Shown: positions 32,709 through 44,164 of the stretch, one piece after another
Layout of the letters: the number at the start of each line of letters is the position of its first letter
Numbering within the stretch: the stretch's first letter is position 1
NCBI GenBank assembly: GCA_024180945.1
Contig: JAKSGN010000021.1
Location: 1,054,001-1,118,000 of the forward strand
Direction: 5' to 3'
Origin: Macrophomina tecta
Taxonomy: Eukaryota > Ascomycota > Dothideomycetes > Botryosphaeriales > Botryosphaeriaceae
DNA length: 64,000 nt
Translations under genes and position numbers: made by a program
The notes under the pieces: generated by a model
What the model was told of the DNA's origin: nothing
The model's input: the letters and a program-made list of their open reading frames with translations, nothing else
Database searches by the model: none

Positions 32709-34102
32709 CTAAGCCTTGAAAGCAGTGGCATGCTCGCTTCCGTGCGGCTTGATGGCAGTGGGAGGGGAGACGTGGTCAAAGTGGCCCATGGAGCCCAGGA
32801 AACTGACATCCTGGGGGCCCTGCGGAGCGTAGCCGGCCAGGTTGAGGAAGTTGTGCGGGAAGCCAAGGTCGAAATCGTATCCCTTCTCAATGTCGGCAAC
32901 ATCCTCAGCGGTCAGCTCCAGGCTGAGAGCCTCGACATTGGTCTTGAGATGAGCGACCTTGCGGCCACCGACAATGGGGAACAGATATGGGGTCTAGACA
33001 TATCCGAATCAGTCTACGGAGAGACCTACACGCTAAAGATTCACGACTTACCTTCTGCAGCGCGTAGGCAAGGGCGACGGAGGTCACGGGGACGTTGCGG
33101 CGCTTGGCTACCTTGTCCAGAACGGCGGAGACCTGCTCCTCGCGGCCGAGCACCATGTGGGGTGTGTTGCGGCCTCCCTCCTTGGGCTTTTCTCCTGGGG
33201 ACTTAAAGTAGCCTACGGGGTGGTGTCAGCAAGGCGACTCGGTGGGTAGGGTGGCAGGGTGCTATGTCAACACACCACTTCCCAGGACGCCCCAGGCATG
33301 GATAGCCATGCCTTCATCGCGGCACATGGGGATAATGTCGCGTTCCAAGTCACGCGACTGCGCAGAGAACCGGCCCTGGTACACGGAGAAGGGGCGCAGG
33401 CCGTGCTCGCGGGCGTAGGCATTGGCCTTTGCGACAATCCAGGCCGGGGTGTCGCTGATGCCGAGGTACAGCACCTTGCCCTGAGCGACCAGGGTGTTGA
33501 GCGACTGCATGAGCTCGGGGATGCTGGTGGAAAAGTCCCAGGCGTGGACGTAGTACTGGGGCCCAAGTCAGCTCTCGAATCCGATGGCCGGGGAACAGGA
33601 GCGGGGGCGGCGTGTCACCAGGTCAACGTAGTCGGTGCGCAGCCTTTTCAGGCTGTCGTGGATGGAAGTGTGCAAGCTCTTGGTGCCGTTGCCGCCGAAG
33701 TTGCTCTGCTGCACAGGCTGGCCCGCGAAAGGGTTCAGAGTGTACTTGGTGGCAACGACCAGCTCTGAGCGGCGGCCGGTCTTCTCAATCCACTCGCCAA
33801 TCCACTCCTCGCTCTGGCCGCCCTGGTAGGCATTGGCGGTGTCGATGAAGTTGCCGCCAAGGTCATAGTAGGCATCGAGCAGCTCAAACGCCGTTTCCTT
33901 CGTGCATTCACCCATGAACGGCGCCCACGCATTTCCCAGGCCTTCGACACTGTCAATTTCTGCCATCGACACGGAGCTATGGGCAGAGCGACATACTCAT
34001 TCCTCCCAGGGAAATCGGACTGACGCGCACAGAAGCAGCGGGTGCAAGGAGACGGTGTCTGCCAAGCAGGCTCTTGATCGGTGGAGGGGGCATGCCAGCC
34101 AT
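32709..34102 (-). CDS. NorA/aryl-alcohol dehydrogenase-type aldo-keto reductase
   Basis: Five exons: 34102-33997, 33941-33619, 33555-33276, 33212-33052 and 32993-32709. Introns are 55-63 bp and all phases join, giving 384 residues, normal for the group. It starts with PIKSLLGRHRLLAP, then GNFIDTANAYQGGQSEEW carrying the catalytic Asp and Tyr, VVATKY with the Lys, DYVDLYYVHAWD with the His, GISDTPAW, and ends with the GSMGHFDHVSPPTAIKP tail typical of norsolorinic acid reductase-like proteins. It would reduce a keto or aldehyde group with NADPH in the cytosol. It is divergent from the SDR gene and shares about 660 bp of promoter with it. The gene appears intact. Confidence 0.93.
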
Positions 34103-34392
34103 GGTTGCGGGTGCAATTGCAGGAACGAGAAGGGCGGAGTCTGGAGAGTCTGATTTGGGGCATCGTGGAGGAACAGAGGCTGGGAGGTGGCGTGAAGATA
34201 AAGTGATGACGGGCGGCGGTCCCCAATGCCTGAGGCCTGACAGTCGAGCAAGAGCATCCACCTCCGCTACTGGGAGGTGGAAGGCGGCTCGGGCCGGAGA
34301 TAGCGCGTCAACCCCGACGGATGATGCGCCGGGGCTGCGATGTATGCGTGCAGCTGCTGCTGTCAGGCCGCTTACTTGCTACCCCCCGACAC

Positions 34393-34403
34393 TCGCTCCC
34401 CGA
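34393..34403. promoter_or_regulatory. AflR-type motif in the AKR-SDR divergent promoter
   Basis: TCGCTCCCCGA matches the full AflR consensus. It lies about 290 bp from the reductase start and 360 bp from the SDR start, so it could serve both. Confidence 0.5.
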
Positions 34404-34880
34404 TGCGCCACCACCCCGTATTCGCCGCCACCAGCGCCCCGACAGTCCGATGGAGCGGTGCTGACGGGCTAAGCACCGCGCCAAGAATTGTAACCGCTTG
34501 CTTTTGCCTGCATGCACGATCGACGCCGTCCCCGCTGCGCCGCAGCCTTCACTGCTGGCGCCGGCCCCCACGCTCATCGCGTATCCGATGCCCACCGACA
34601 AGCACTGGTGCTTGAGCAATGCTTCGCCTCCAGTCTTGTCTCTTCCGGCTCGGCTCACCACCTCCGCGCGTTAAAGCCGGCCGTGCTTACTAACGGCAAC
34701 GTGCTTACGCATTTAAGACGCATCGCGGAGGAATCACAGATGCATTCCGCACACACTAGCACACAATGGCGGCTGCGGCGAAGACGCTCGTTCTGGTCAC
34801 CGGCGGTAGGCTGCCTCCTCCCCTGCCCTGCGCCCTTCGCTGACCTGAGTTCCAAAGCCACCAGCGGCATCGGCTTCGAG

Positions 34881-34888
34881 CTGGCCGC
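34881..34888. repeat. Target-site duplication, left, of hAT element 2
   Basis: CTGGCCGC, repeated exactly at 37614-37621. Confidence 0.93.
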
Positions 34889-37613
34889 CAGACATCCCAG
34901 TAATAAATATATATTTATTATTAAGGGCATATTTATTGTTAAGCTTTTCCATAAGGATAATAATATAGACGCTGCCAATAAATATATATTGTTAACTATT
35001 AATAATATAGGCCCACTATTTTCCAGCGCCAATTCCCCCAGAGTGTTTCAGATTAAATTGCAGTCTTGTACGCATATTACTGCTTATCAGGCCTCTAGAT
35101 AGGAGGTGAACTCCAATGTTTGTAACTCCTAGCAACCGAAACTGCTGCCTCGCCATACCCGTCACGTTGCAAGTACGCAGTTCGTAATACATCAGCGACA
35201 TATCTCTACACACGACAATGGACGTCAACATATCCTCACTGCCCCAATCCAATGCCCCGTCAAGTTCTTCCTCCGTGGTACCCTCTGACAGTGCCTCACA
35301 AGTTGCCAGCACACTGTCAGAACCCGAGGCATCGTCAGCTCAGCATACGGTCAAGAGACGGAAACTGAGAGCCACATTAACATGGGATCACTTTCGAGAA
35401 GCTCAAGGCGACGAGCCACGTACTATGAGCGGGAAATTACTTCACTACTGCACGCGTTGTCGCAATCCATCCTGGTCAACCCACATATCTGGCAACGCCC
35501 GCTATCATCTCGAGAAGGCTCATCACATACTTGTTCGAGAGGATTCAAAATCTCAAAACAGGCGCCAACTAGCCATCGAAAATGCCTTCGCAAGAACAAC
35601 CGGCAAGCGGCTGCAGCAAGTCAGGGAGAATGAGATGAACACTCTACGGAGTGTAATCAATGTCGATGCCTTTCGAGAGGCACAGATGTTGCTATCCGCA
35701 CATAAACATTTACCGCTCAACTTCGTAACCTGGCCGGAATACCAGGCACTTCTGGCCGCGATAAACCCTGCCGTTGAAGAGTTCCTAACTGATTCCGGTA
35801 GCACAGTTGCGGCGGACTTGGATAGGGCCTACGATGCGCATCAACAATCCGTAAAGGAATGGCTAGAACGTGCCCGGAGCCTCGTACACATTGCTATGGA
35901 CGTATGGTCTTCTCCTCAGCGGAAGGCCTATATCGCTGTTCACGCCCAATGGGTTGACGAGGCCTACAAACCTCGGAAAGCATTGCTAGGGCTACCAAAC
36001 CTCCGCCGCTCTCACGCCGGCACGGCTATGGCACCTCACTTGATGACGATTATCCGACAGTACCACTTAGCGCCCCGAATCGGCTACTTCACTGGGGACA
36101 ATGACGCAAAGAATGACACCTGTCTCCGCCAACTTGCTGTTGAGCTGTCGCAAGAGTACGGCCTTACACTTGACCCAGTGTCCTCTCGAACGCGGTGTGC
36201 CGGCAACATCATTAACTTGTCCCTTCAAGCCTTTCTCTTTGCAACTAGTGAGGACGCTCTGCAGGCCGCAATTGCGCAGGCGCAACACGAGGTAAATGAT
36301 GTAACAGTTGCGGACGCGTTACACGACCAAATTCAGTCGAACACTTGTCACAAGAGTCACGACAGGCGCAAGAAACGCCATGACACTGCCGGCTGGCGGA
36401 GCATCGGCCCAATGGGTAAACTCCACAACATTGCGGTGTTCATCCGTAATTCCACAGTGCGCAACGATGCATGGGATGACATTGCAGAAAAGGCGCTTGG
36501 AATTGACAATATCACCCGTTGGAACTCATGGTTCAAGTTGCTTGATGCGGCTATCAGCCAAGAGGGTCCATTGTCAATATTCCTCAACCAATACCACAAC
36601 GAGCTGGAAGACGACATCCTCACACATGATGATTGGCAAGTACTCAAAATGACTCACGAGTTCTTGCAGCCGTTTTACCAAGCGACCTTGGAGCAGCAAA
36701 TGGAGTGGGCATCAATAGATCAGGTGCTAGAGAATATGGATATTCTTTTCATGCAGTTTGAGAATGCCAAGGTAAGCCATGGACGGCTCGATCGATTACC
36801 AGACCTGGACTGATGTTAAAGCAGGGCAAATACGCCAGCAACGCGCGTATGGTTCATTCCATTCACATGGGTTGGTGGGTTCTCTCGAAGTATTATGAAG
36901 AGAGTGACAGAAACCCAATATATGCCACGGCATTATTGCTCCATCCAGAAAAGCGCCGGAGGTACCTTGACCGCCACTGGGCAGAGGAATGGAGGCAGAC
37001 CGCTATTGCTGGTGCACGGCAGCACTGGGCGAAGTACAAGGACCGGCCACTCCCGTCGGAGTCCGCGGCTCGGCTGAACGACGAACGACGGGAAGTAACA
37101 CCGTACGAGCGTATCAAGCAGTCAATGAGTGTCTTGGATGAACCCGGAGATGAGGTTGAATTCGAAAAATTCGTCAATTCTCCGCCAAGACCTATGACGA
37201 CCAAAACACCGCTTGAATGGTGGTGTCGAGAAGAACAGAGGATTGAGTATCCACGTTTACACCAATTGGCCATTGACATACTAAGTGTGCCGGCGATGTC
37301 CGACGATCCGGAACGGGTATTCTCTTGCGCAAGGCGGACAATTTCTTGGGACAGGGCACGGCTCTCGCCTGATACTATCGAGAAGCTTCAATGCCTGAGC
37401 AACTGGGTGAAGAATGACTTGGTCCGCAAAGTCTACGTGGCAGTAGATGGTAAGGTCATGGATATTGCTGGCGGCAACGACGACATGCATGGCGCTTCAG
37501 TTTTATATTAATAATTATTGATAAGCTTAGCAATCGATAATGATATTAGGATCTGCCAATGAATACATAAGAATATGTCAATATTATGTATTTATTTATT
37601 ATTGGGATGTCTG
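34889..37613 (+). mobile_element. hAT DNA transposon 2, apparently complete (2725 bp)
   Basis: The ends are inverted repeats starting CAGACATCCCA, followed by AT-rich imperfectly matched sequence (RTAATAAATA). A perfect 8-bp duplication of CDS sequence flanks it. Inside is one spliced, open transposase gene at 35218-37511. The subterminal regions are AT-rich. It differs from hAT element 1 in ends, transposase sequence and presence of an intron, so it belongs to a different hAT lineage. It sits in exon 2 of the SDR gene. Confidence 0.94.
35218..37511 (+). CDS. hAT-family transposase (one intron)
   Basis: Exons 35218-36771 and 36825-37511 around a 53-bp intron give 746 residues. A BED-like zinc finger uses Cys78, Cys81, His97 and His102 (YCTRC...ARYHLEKAH). 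The core contains AMDVWSSPQRKAYIAVHAQW and FTGDNDAKNDTC. The C-terminal dimerisation domain has YPRLHQLAIDILSVPAMS and ERVFSCARRT. No stops or shifts were seen, so it may be active. Confidence 0.93.
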
Positions 37614-37621
37614 CTGGCCGC
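37614..37621. repeat. Target-site duplication, right, of hAT element 2
   Basis: CTGGCCGC, the exact copy of 34881-34888. Confidence 0.93.
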
Positions 37622-38515
37622 TCAGCTGATGGCACGGGGCGCCTCCTACCACGTCCTCGTTGGAGCGAGGTCTCCCGAAAAAGGAGCCGCAGTCGTGAAG
37701 GACCTGCAGTCTCGCAGCCTGCCTGGGTCGGCCGAGCTGCTCGAGATCGACGTGACCAAGGACGACACCATCGAGCGCGCGATCGCCTCCGTTGAGCGCG
37801 CCTATGGCCGGCTGGATCTGCTGGTCAACAACGCCGCCGTGTCGGCAATGCAGCCCCCGCTTCGCCAGCAGATGCGCGAGGCCTTTGACACCAACGCGAC
37901 CGGCCCGGCTGTCTTGACCGCTGCCTTCGCCCCGCTCCTCCACAAGTCGACTGCTTCGCCGGCGAGGATCGTCAATGTCTCGAGCGGAGCAGGCTCCATT
38001 GCTCGCCGCCTGGACCCCTCTTCGCCCATCTACCGCGTGCAAGCGGTGCAGTACCGAGCAAGCAAAGCCGCACTCCACATGGTCACCGCCTGCCAGGTCT
38101 ATGAGTTTGAATCTGCTGGAATCAAAGTGTTCGCCTACGACCCCGGCTTCACGCAGTCGAATCTGGGCCCTCACAACAAGCCCGAGTTCGGCGCCAAGCC
38201 TGCTTCCGAGGCTGTCATGCCCTTGATTGACGTTCTGGAGGGTAAACGGGATGATGAGGCTGGAAAACTCCTGCATAACACAGGCGTTTATCCTTGGTAG
38301 AAACGCCGTCGTGTCAAGCTGTCACCGCTGCCAATCAGCCAGATAATAACCCCAGATATGACCATTCTCGCGCTGACTCTCATTCCAATCTTGTTGACAT
38401 TACCGCCGTGAGCTTTTTGTTGATGTTCTGCCGCCGACTTCTTTATATTTTTGATCAAAGCCGACAACCGGCAGCCTTTCCGGTAAGCATCTGACGCCGT
38501 GTCAATGACGGCGAA

Positions 38516-38526
38516 TCGGCTTCCGA
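38516..38526. promoter_or_regulatory. AflR-type motif upstream of GMC copy 2
   Basis: TCGGCTTCCGA has the TCG-N5-CGA core and both S positions, but C where the consensus has A or T. It lies about 250 bp before the GMC copy 2 start. Confidence 0.45.
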
Positions 38527-38777
38527 TGCTTTCGACTGGTCCGAATCCAGGATTTCGTCCTTCCACAGAGCATGGAGCCGTTCAGGCACCTCATCCCGGC
38601 GTTTTCTCGTCGATGTAGTGCGGTAATACCATCCTGTCGTATTCGCGGCGGCTTTTGGAGGAATAGACAGTGTATAAATGCCGAGGTGTTCAAGTGTCGA
38701 GTTTTCCTCATACACTTCCTGCGCATTGCAACTCCAACAGCCCTTCGTTGCAAGTCAAATTGCCCGGGCACAAACCA

Positions 38778-40557
38778 ATGGCCCGTAGCTCACTATTGCT
38801 GCAAGGTCTGTTGGCCTTGACGGCACTCGTTTCGGCAGCCCCGACGAACTTGACGAAGCCCGTCGACTACGTGATTGTCGGCGCTGGACCAGCAGGCTAT
38901 GTGGTTGCAGAGAGGCTGACCCGGAATCCCAACATTGCTGTCACCCTTCTCGAAGCTGGTCCAGATGAGAGCACCAATCCTTTGGTTACTAGTGCGTCAC
39001 ATGTCAAAGCGTTGTGTGAACTGGCTAACAAAATATGCAGCCCCAGCGAGGCTTTTCTCATCCCAACAATGGTTCTGGAATTACTCCACCCAGCCTGAGC
39101 CCAATCTCGGTGGCTTGACTCCAAACCTCTGGCAAGGCCGCATCCTTGGCGGTGGCAGCGGCGTCAACGCCATGCTGTACTGCCGCGGCTCCGCCTCTGT
39201 TTTCGACGAATGGGCGGAGCTCTCTGGAAACCCTGGCCTGGCCTGGGAAGCTCTGCTCGAGGACTTCAAGGAAACCACCCATTACACGTCTGACCCAGCT
39301 GAGAACTATGATCAAGTCCTTAACCTCAGCGCTTTCGGCGACGGGCCGTTGGAAGTGAGTCGCGGCCAGGAACTGGTCTCGTTCGATTTGCCCTTTGCGA
39401 ATGCCCTGAAATCAGCACTGGATCTGGACGAGACGGATATGGTGTCTGGCGATGGCATTGGCGTCAGTCTCGGCCTGGAGACAATTCGCGTCTCCAATCG
39501 AACGAGGGACTACGCCGTCAACGCATATGGCTATGAAATGGCAGGGAGACGAAATTTCCGGGTCATTCACGATGCCTGGTTCCAGCGGATCGGATTCACG
39601 GGGAACACAGCGACGAACGTCACGTACACGGATACTCGAACGAACGAAGTGCATGTCATCTGCGCACTGGAAATTATCGTGGCTGCTGGCGCAATAAACT
39701 CGCCTCAACTGCTCATGCTGTCCGGGGTTGGTCCCGAGGATACCTTGTCAGCGCTTGACATTCCCGTTGTTGCCAACATCCCCGAGATCGGGTCCAACTT
39801 GTACGACCACCACTATTCTGTCATGGAGTTCGAAACGGTTGAAGGTGTCGAAATAGCCTGGCAGTGGTCGGAGAATGCCACCGGAGCGGCGCTGGCGCGA
39901 GCCCAATACGCCACCGGGGCCGGGCCTCTTGGACGAAACAACGGGGACGTGTTCGGAGCACTACGGCTGCCGGACTCGGTGTTCGAAGCGGTCAACAGCT
40001 CCTACCGCGTTGGGATCCCGAGCGATCGCCCCCATGTCATCTACGAGTACGCCAGCACGCCCTTCTTGCAACCGGCGCCGAACGTCAGCATCCTGGCCGC
40101 ATTCGCGGCGTTGGTCCAACCAGAAGCCACCGGCTCTGTCACCATAAACTCTTCCGATTACCGGCATGATCCCGTCATTTACTCGAACTACTTCGGCTCG
40201 GCGGGCGACAAGGCAGCCATCGCGTACGGATACAAACAGCTCCGGGAGATCATGCAGCCCGAGTCCCTCAGCTCGTTCATCGTGGACGAGATCTTCCCGG
40301 GAAAGAACGTCACGAGCGACGAGGACGTTTGGAAGTCCATTCAGCAGAGCGCACAGTCGTGGCATCATGCCCTCGGCACCGTGGCGTTGGGCACTGTTCT
40401 TGACAGCAACTGGAGGATCAAGGGCCTCAATGGCATTCGAGTCATAGGCTCCCCGGCCATCCCTCGCCCACCGACCTGCGCGATTCAGGCCCATGTGTAC
40501 GCCGTTGCGAACAGGGCGGCGCGGGACATCGTTGAGGCGGACGGTATTGGTCTATGA
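38778..40557 (+). CDS. GMC-family FAD oxidoreductase, secreted (copy 2), second catalytic His missing
   Basis: Exons 38778-38991 and 39041-40557 around a 49-bp intron give 576 residues. A signal peptide ([20 protein letters not shown]) precedes the FAD fold [18 protein letters not shown], then [19 protein letters not shown] and [18 protein letters not shown]. It is a close paralogue of copy 1, with the same intron position. His514 (WHHALGT) is kept, but the second catalytic His aligns with Ala552 ([11 protein letters not shown]), with a His three residues later. That could mean loss of oxidase chemistry or a non-redox role, as known for versicolorin B synthase-type members. The frame is intact. 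Confidence 0.92.
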
Positions 40558-41189
40558 CCTTGTATCGGAAGCGAATCGCGTCGAAATTGAGCAGGGGCTG
40601 CTGGATCTAGTGGCAACCGCAGCGGGAAACTCTAGCATTCCCAGCAAGCTTCGCAAAAGCCCTGTTAGTGCCTTAGGAGGGCCTCGGAATCTTACCGGTG
40701 CATTGTGCCACATCAATATATACAATTGACGTTGTTTGTGAATTTACGTTGCTTGCACAGATCTAAGCGTAAAGTGACGCAAAGAATAGACTGGGCAGGG
40801 GAGAGGTGATGCTGCGAAGCCTACATGCGCTAATCCAGAGGAGCTGGCGCATCAGTGCTACGCCCCTGGCGTTTACGGGTCCGCTGTTTGGTTGCTGCTG
40901 TATCAGAGGCCGCAGGATGATGCAACACGCCGATTATGCTGCAACGAGCCTGTACATGGCAAGGGTCGCCGACTAAGCGAATGTCAAAGTGGCCCGGATT
41001 CCGAGAAGATCGGGAATCGCAACCGCAGCAGGGAGTCAGAACTGCTACGGACAACTTGCGGACGTTTTCACAGCGACATGCTCACTTTAAAGTCCTTCCA
41101 TGACTCTCCCTTCGCAAAAGTACTTGCAAACCCATCTTCATCCCCCGCGCCTATCCTGTCCTTCTCACGCACACCCCGAAGGGACGGAA
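40558..41189. other. Promoter region of the NmrA-like gene
   Basis: About 630 bp, no gene. I saw near misses but no full AflR-type motif. Confidence 0.45.
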
Positions 41190-41978
41190 ATGGCAACCTA
41201 CGCCGTCCTCGGTGCCACTGGCAACACTGGAAACTCTTTGATTCAAAATCTCCTCCGGTCTCCAGACGCGAGGATTCATGCCTACTGCCGCAACAGGGCG
41301 AAACTCACACGGATACTTCCTGATGTCGCGGGCCACAAGAGAGTCAAGATCTTTGAAGGAAGTATTGACGACGTTGAATTGCTCGCCGACTGTGTCCGGG
41401 GTACGCAGGCTGTCTTTCTGACCGTGACAACGAACGACAACATACTCGGCTGCCATCTGTCCCAAGATTCGGCCCAGATGGTCATCCGGGCGCTGAGGAA
41501 GATCCGAGAGGGATCCGGCCCGGGCGCCACCATGCCGAAGCTCGTCCTGCTGTCCTCCGCCACCCTCGATGAACATCTCAACCGCAACATGCCCGCGTGG
41601 TTCAAGCCGATCATGAAGACGGCGGCCTCTCACGTGTACGCGGACTTGGCAAAGGCGGAGGAGATGCTGCGCGCTGAGCAGGATTGGGTTTCCACCATCT
41701 TCATCAAGCCCGGCGGCCTATCTGTCGACAAGCAGAGAGGCCATAGGCTCAGCTTCGACGAGCAGGAGTCTTTCATCTCGTACCTGGACTTGGCTGCTGC
41801 CATGATTGAAGCGGCGGATGACCCGGACGGCCGCTACGACATGAAAAACGTGGGCGTCGTCAACACGGGCGGGGGCGCTCAGTTCCCGCGAGGAACACCC
41901 CTGTGCATCGCCGTCGGCCTTTTGAGGCACTTCTTTCCATGGCTGCATCCCTACCTTCCCTCCACCGGTCCTTCCTAA
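41190..41978 (+). CDS. NmrA/AvfA-like NAD(P)-binding oxidoreductase
   Basis: 262 residues, intronless. The frame is open upstream, but ATG 41190 places the dinucleotide-binding motif VLGATGNTG at residue 5, as usual for the family. Further marks are [28 protein letters not shown] and [12 protein letters not shown]. It resembles atypical SDRs found in aflatoxin and anthraquinone clusters (AvfA and OrdB group), which act on anthraquinone intermediates. It likely uses NAD(P)H in the cytosol; the exact step cannot be told. It follows GMC copy 2 on the same strand and precedes the AflY-like gene. Confidence 0.85.
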   Translation: MATYAVLGATGNTGNSLIQNLLRSPDARIHAYCRNRAKLTRILPDVAGHKRVKIFEGSIDDVELLADCVRGTQAVFLTVTTNDNILGCHLSQDSAQMVIRALRKIREGSGPGATMPKLVLLSSATLDEHLNRNMPAWFKPIMKTAASHVYADLAKAEEMLRAEQDWVSTIFIKPGGLSVDKQRGHRLSFDEQESFISYLDLAAAMIEAADDPDGRYDMKNVGVVNTGGGAQFPRGTPLCIAVGLLRHFFPWLHPYLPSTGPS

Positions 41979-42221
41979 AGACTCCAAATGCAGTGTAGGG
42001 AGACCTTGTCGTCTAACATCTGCATGGAGCACCGGAGCACTCCATAAGTCTTTCGTGGTTCCGTGCCATAGCCCTGTATTTTCTTCTACTTCCCACAAGC
42101 AATAGATACATTAAGTTTGCAACGCAGTTGCTCATATTTGACTATTTTGCAATCTGAATATTGTTGAATATATGACGAGAGTGCAGGACGGCTCGCATTA
42201 GTGGACAGGACAGTATCACCG

Positions 42222-42232
42222 TCGCAATGCGA
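42222..42232. promoter_or_regulatory. AflR-type motif, distal, before the AflY-like gene
   Basis: TCGCAATGCGA matches the full AflR consensus, about 580 bp before the start. Confidence 0.45.
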
Positions 42233-42613
42233 ACAAGATATTGTGAAATGAAAAAAAAATCACAACCCATTGAATCATCGCGTCAGCCCATATACCATTA
42301 ACATTCAAAGTACAGTGATCCCCACTTGTCTCATCTCAGGAGCAACAGAAAATCATGCTCCCCCTTTTGATGTTCAATTGTGGCCCCAAAACTTCCACTC
42401 CAGTGCTGTCCAGCGAACTGGACGGCGACCGATTCCCGGATGACTCGGGTTCTAGCGACTGACAACAGGCAAATGCTTGAAGAAAGATTTCATGTCCGGG
42501 TGAAATTAGGGCAATGGCGAAAACCCCAGCGGAACGGGCTCGTCGGGCGCATCTGATAGGCTACAAGCGGGCTCGCTCCCACACGTTTCTCACCCGACTT
42601 AATTTCTCCTGAT

Positions 42614-42624
42614 TCGGAGACCGA
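42614..42624. promoter_or_regulatory. AflR-type motif, proximal, before the AflY-like gene
   Basis: TCGGAGACCGA matches the full AflR consensus, about 185 bp before the start. Confidence 0.55.
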
Positions 42625-42808
42625 CGACCAATCGGGTCGCATGTGCTCTAAGCAAACGGAAATGCCATTGCCCGACACCTCAATTCTAAGACGTACGTGA
42701 CTGTATATAGCTTGATCCTTGGTAGTGCCAAAACGTGCCGTCCACCAAAGCAGCACACGGGCAATATCTCCCAATTGATTCGCGAGAGAGGAACAAGCGA
42801 TACCAGCC

Positions 42809-44164
42809 ATGTCCACGACCACTACCGCCACCACCAGGGACGTTACAGCGGCCTCAAAAGTCCGTCTGTCTCCAGACCATCTGGGCATCAGGCGGGGTGC
42901 CGACGCGCCGCTTGAATCACTTGAGATCACGGATCAGCTGCTACGGAAAAACCATGACGAACTTCACATTTTCTTCCGAGACATGAATGGACACAATCAC
43001 CTCGCACACAACCTGCTCACCAGACTCGCCTTGGGAGCGAGCCCTGCCGAGCTGCGCACGGCGTTTGATGATGACCTTCCAACCCAGCGGCCCATGCCGG
43101 AGCTAGACAACGAGGTCGTCCTCAAGATGAAAGAGGAAGACTATTTTTACGAACAGATTGGCAAGATCAATCACTACACCAACTTCCTCGTCTTCTTCGA
43201 GCAGCAGATCGACCAGAATGGCTGGAGAGAGGTCGTCAACGAGTACGTCTTCAGCCGCAGCCGGATTGCGGAAGCTCTGCTGCCCCTCATGTTCGACGGT
43301 GCCTACCATCCCATCATCCACCTCGGCCTGGGCGTCGAGTTCGAGCAGCCGAGCATCGTCGCCGAGGCGCTCGCGCAGGCTGCTGCGCATGACTCCTTCG
43401 ACACCGACTACTTCTTCCGCGCCGCCGAGCAGCGCGCCCAAGACCCCGACCTCGCCCAGGCTGACGAGAGCAGGCCTTTGGTCCAGATCCTCGGCGACTT
43501 CGCGCCCAACGATGCCGTCCGCCGCGCGGGCCGCGCCGAAGGGCTGATCGGGACGATGAAGATGAAGGCCATGCTGGCGCAGGCGGGGCCGGAGCTGACG
43601 GCGCTCGCCGCGCGGTTCCGCGTCGCGCCCGACGCGCTGGAGCGGCGCACGGCAGAGATGATCAGCTTCTGTGCCCTGCTGGCCGGCGCGGCGCAGCGGG
43701 CCGGGCGCGCCCCCAAGGTCGACTTCTTCTTCATGCACTGCGTGACCAGCTCCATCTTCCTGAGCGTGCTGGCCGGCCAGCCCTGGATCGACGTTGCGGC
43801 GCGGGTGCGCCTCGTCGAGTGGAAGGGCCGGCTTGACCTCGCGTGGTACGCCGTGTGCGGCCTCCCCGAGCTCAGTGTTGACCGCGTGGTCGCGTACAGG
43901 GGGATCCCCAGCGGAGACATGGACTGGAGTTCCCTCTTCCGCGCCGTCAACGAGCAGCATGACGACGGCCATGTGGCCAAGTTTGTGCGCGCGCTGAAGC
44001 ATGGGGAAGAGGTCTCGAAGCCGTTTGAACAGGGTGAAGGGTCTGCCGCGTTCCCGATCCATGGGGATCTGTGGCTGAAGATTGCTCGCATGGCGTACGA
44101 TACGACTTTGGATCTTCCTGCGCCGGCGAAGTGGGTGGTGATGGCCGGCATGGACAAGGCTTAG
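42809..44164 (+). CDS. AflY/questin oxidase-like protein (DUF4243)
   Basis: 451 residues from ATG 42809 with no intron. The sequence follows the questin oxidase-like family: an early NGHNHLAHNLL stretch, HYTNFLVFFEQQID, a GAYHPIIHLGLGVEF block with conserved His residues, FFFMHCVTSSIFLSVL, and a C-terminal GDLWLKIARMAYDTT. Members act in Baeyer-Villiger-type cleavage of anthraquinones (AflY in aflatoxin, GedK in geodin). The presence of this gene is a strong pointer to an anthraquinone-derived product. Its third quarter is very GC-rich. It appears intact and has two AflR-type sites in its promoter. Confidence 0.9.
   Translation: MSTTTTATTRDVTAASKVRLSPDHLGIRRGADAPLESLEITDQLLRKNHDELHIFFRDMNGHNHLAHNLLTRLALGASPAELRTAFDDDLPTQRPMPELDNEVVLKMKEEDYFYEQIGKINHYTNFLVFFEQQIDQNGWREVVNEYVFSRSRIAEALLPLMFDGAYHPIIHLGLGVEFEQPSIVAEALAQAAAHDSFDTDYFFRAAEQRAQDPDLAQADESRPLVQILGDFAPNDAVRRAGRAEGLIGTMKMKAMLAQAGPELTALAARFRVAPDALERRTAEMISFCALLAGAAQRAGRAPKVDFFFMHCVTSSIFLSVLAGQPWIDVAARVRLVEWKGRLDLAWYAVCGLPELSVDRVVAYRGIPSGDMDWSSLFRAVNEQHDDGHVAKFVRALKHGEEVSKPFEQGEGSAAFPIHGDLWLKIARMAYDTTLDLPAPAKWVVMAGMDKA

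Larger units (their letters stand above)
34766..38300 (+). pseudogene. Short-chain dehydrogenase/reductase split by a hAT transposon
   Basis: Exon 1 is 34766-34805, the intron is 34806-34857 (52 bp, with a CTGAC branch site), and exon 2 begins at 34858. Exon 2 runs to 34888, is then interrupted by hAT element 2 and its duplication, and resumes at 37622 to the stop at 38300. Apart from the insertion the frame is unbroken: the three parts sum to 750 bases (249 residues), normal for an SDR. Motifs: the NAD(P) site TGATSGIG spans the splice junction; also NNAA, the catalytic Ser in IVNVSSGAG, and the YxxxK pair in QYRASKAAL. As it stands the gene cannot give a full enzyme. The lack of other damage points to a recent hit. 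Confidence 0.92.
41979..42808. other. Promoter region of the AflY-like gene
   Basis: About 830 bp with two AflR-type motifs (42222 and 42614). No gene seen; the start at 42809 lies about 185 bp after the nearer motif. Confidence 0.5.
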
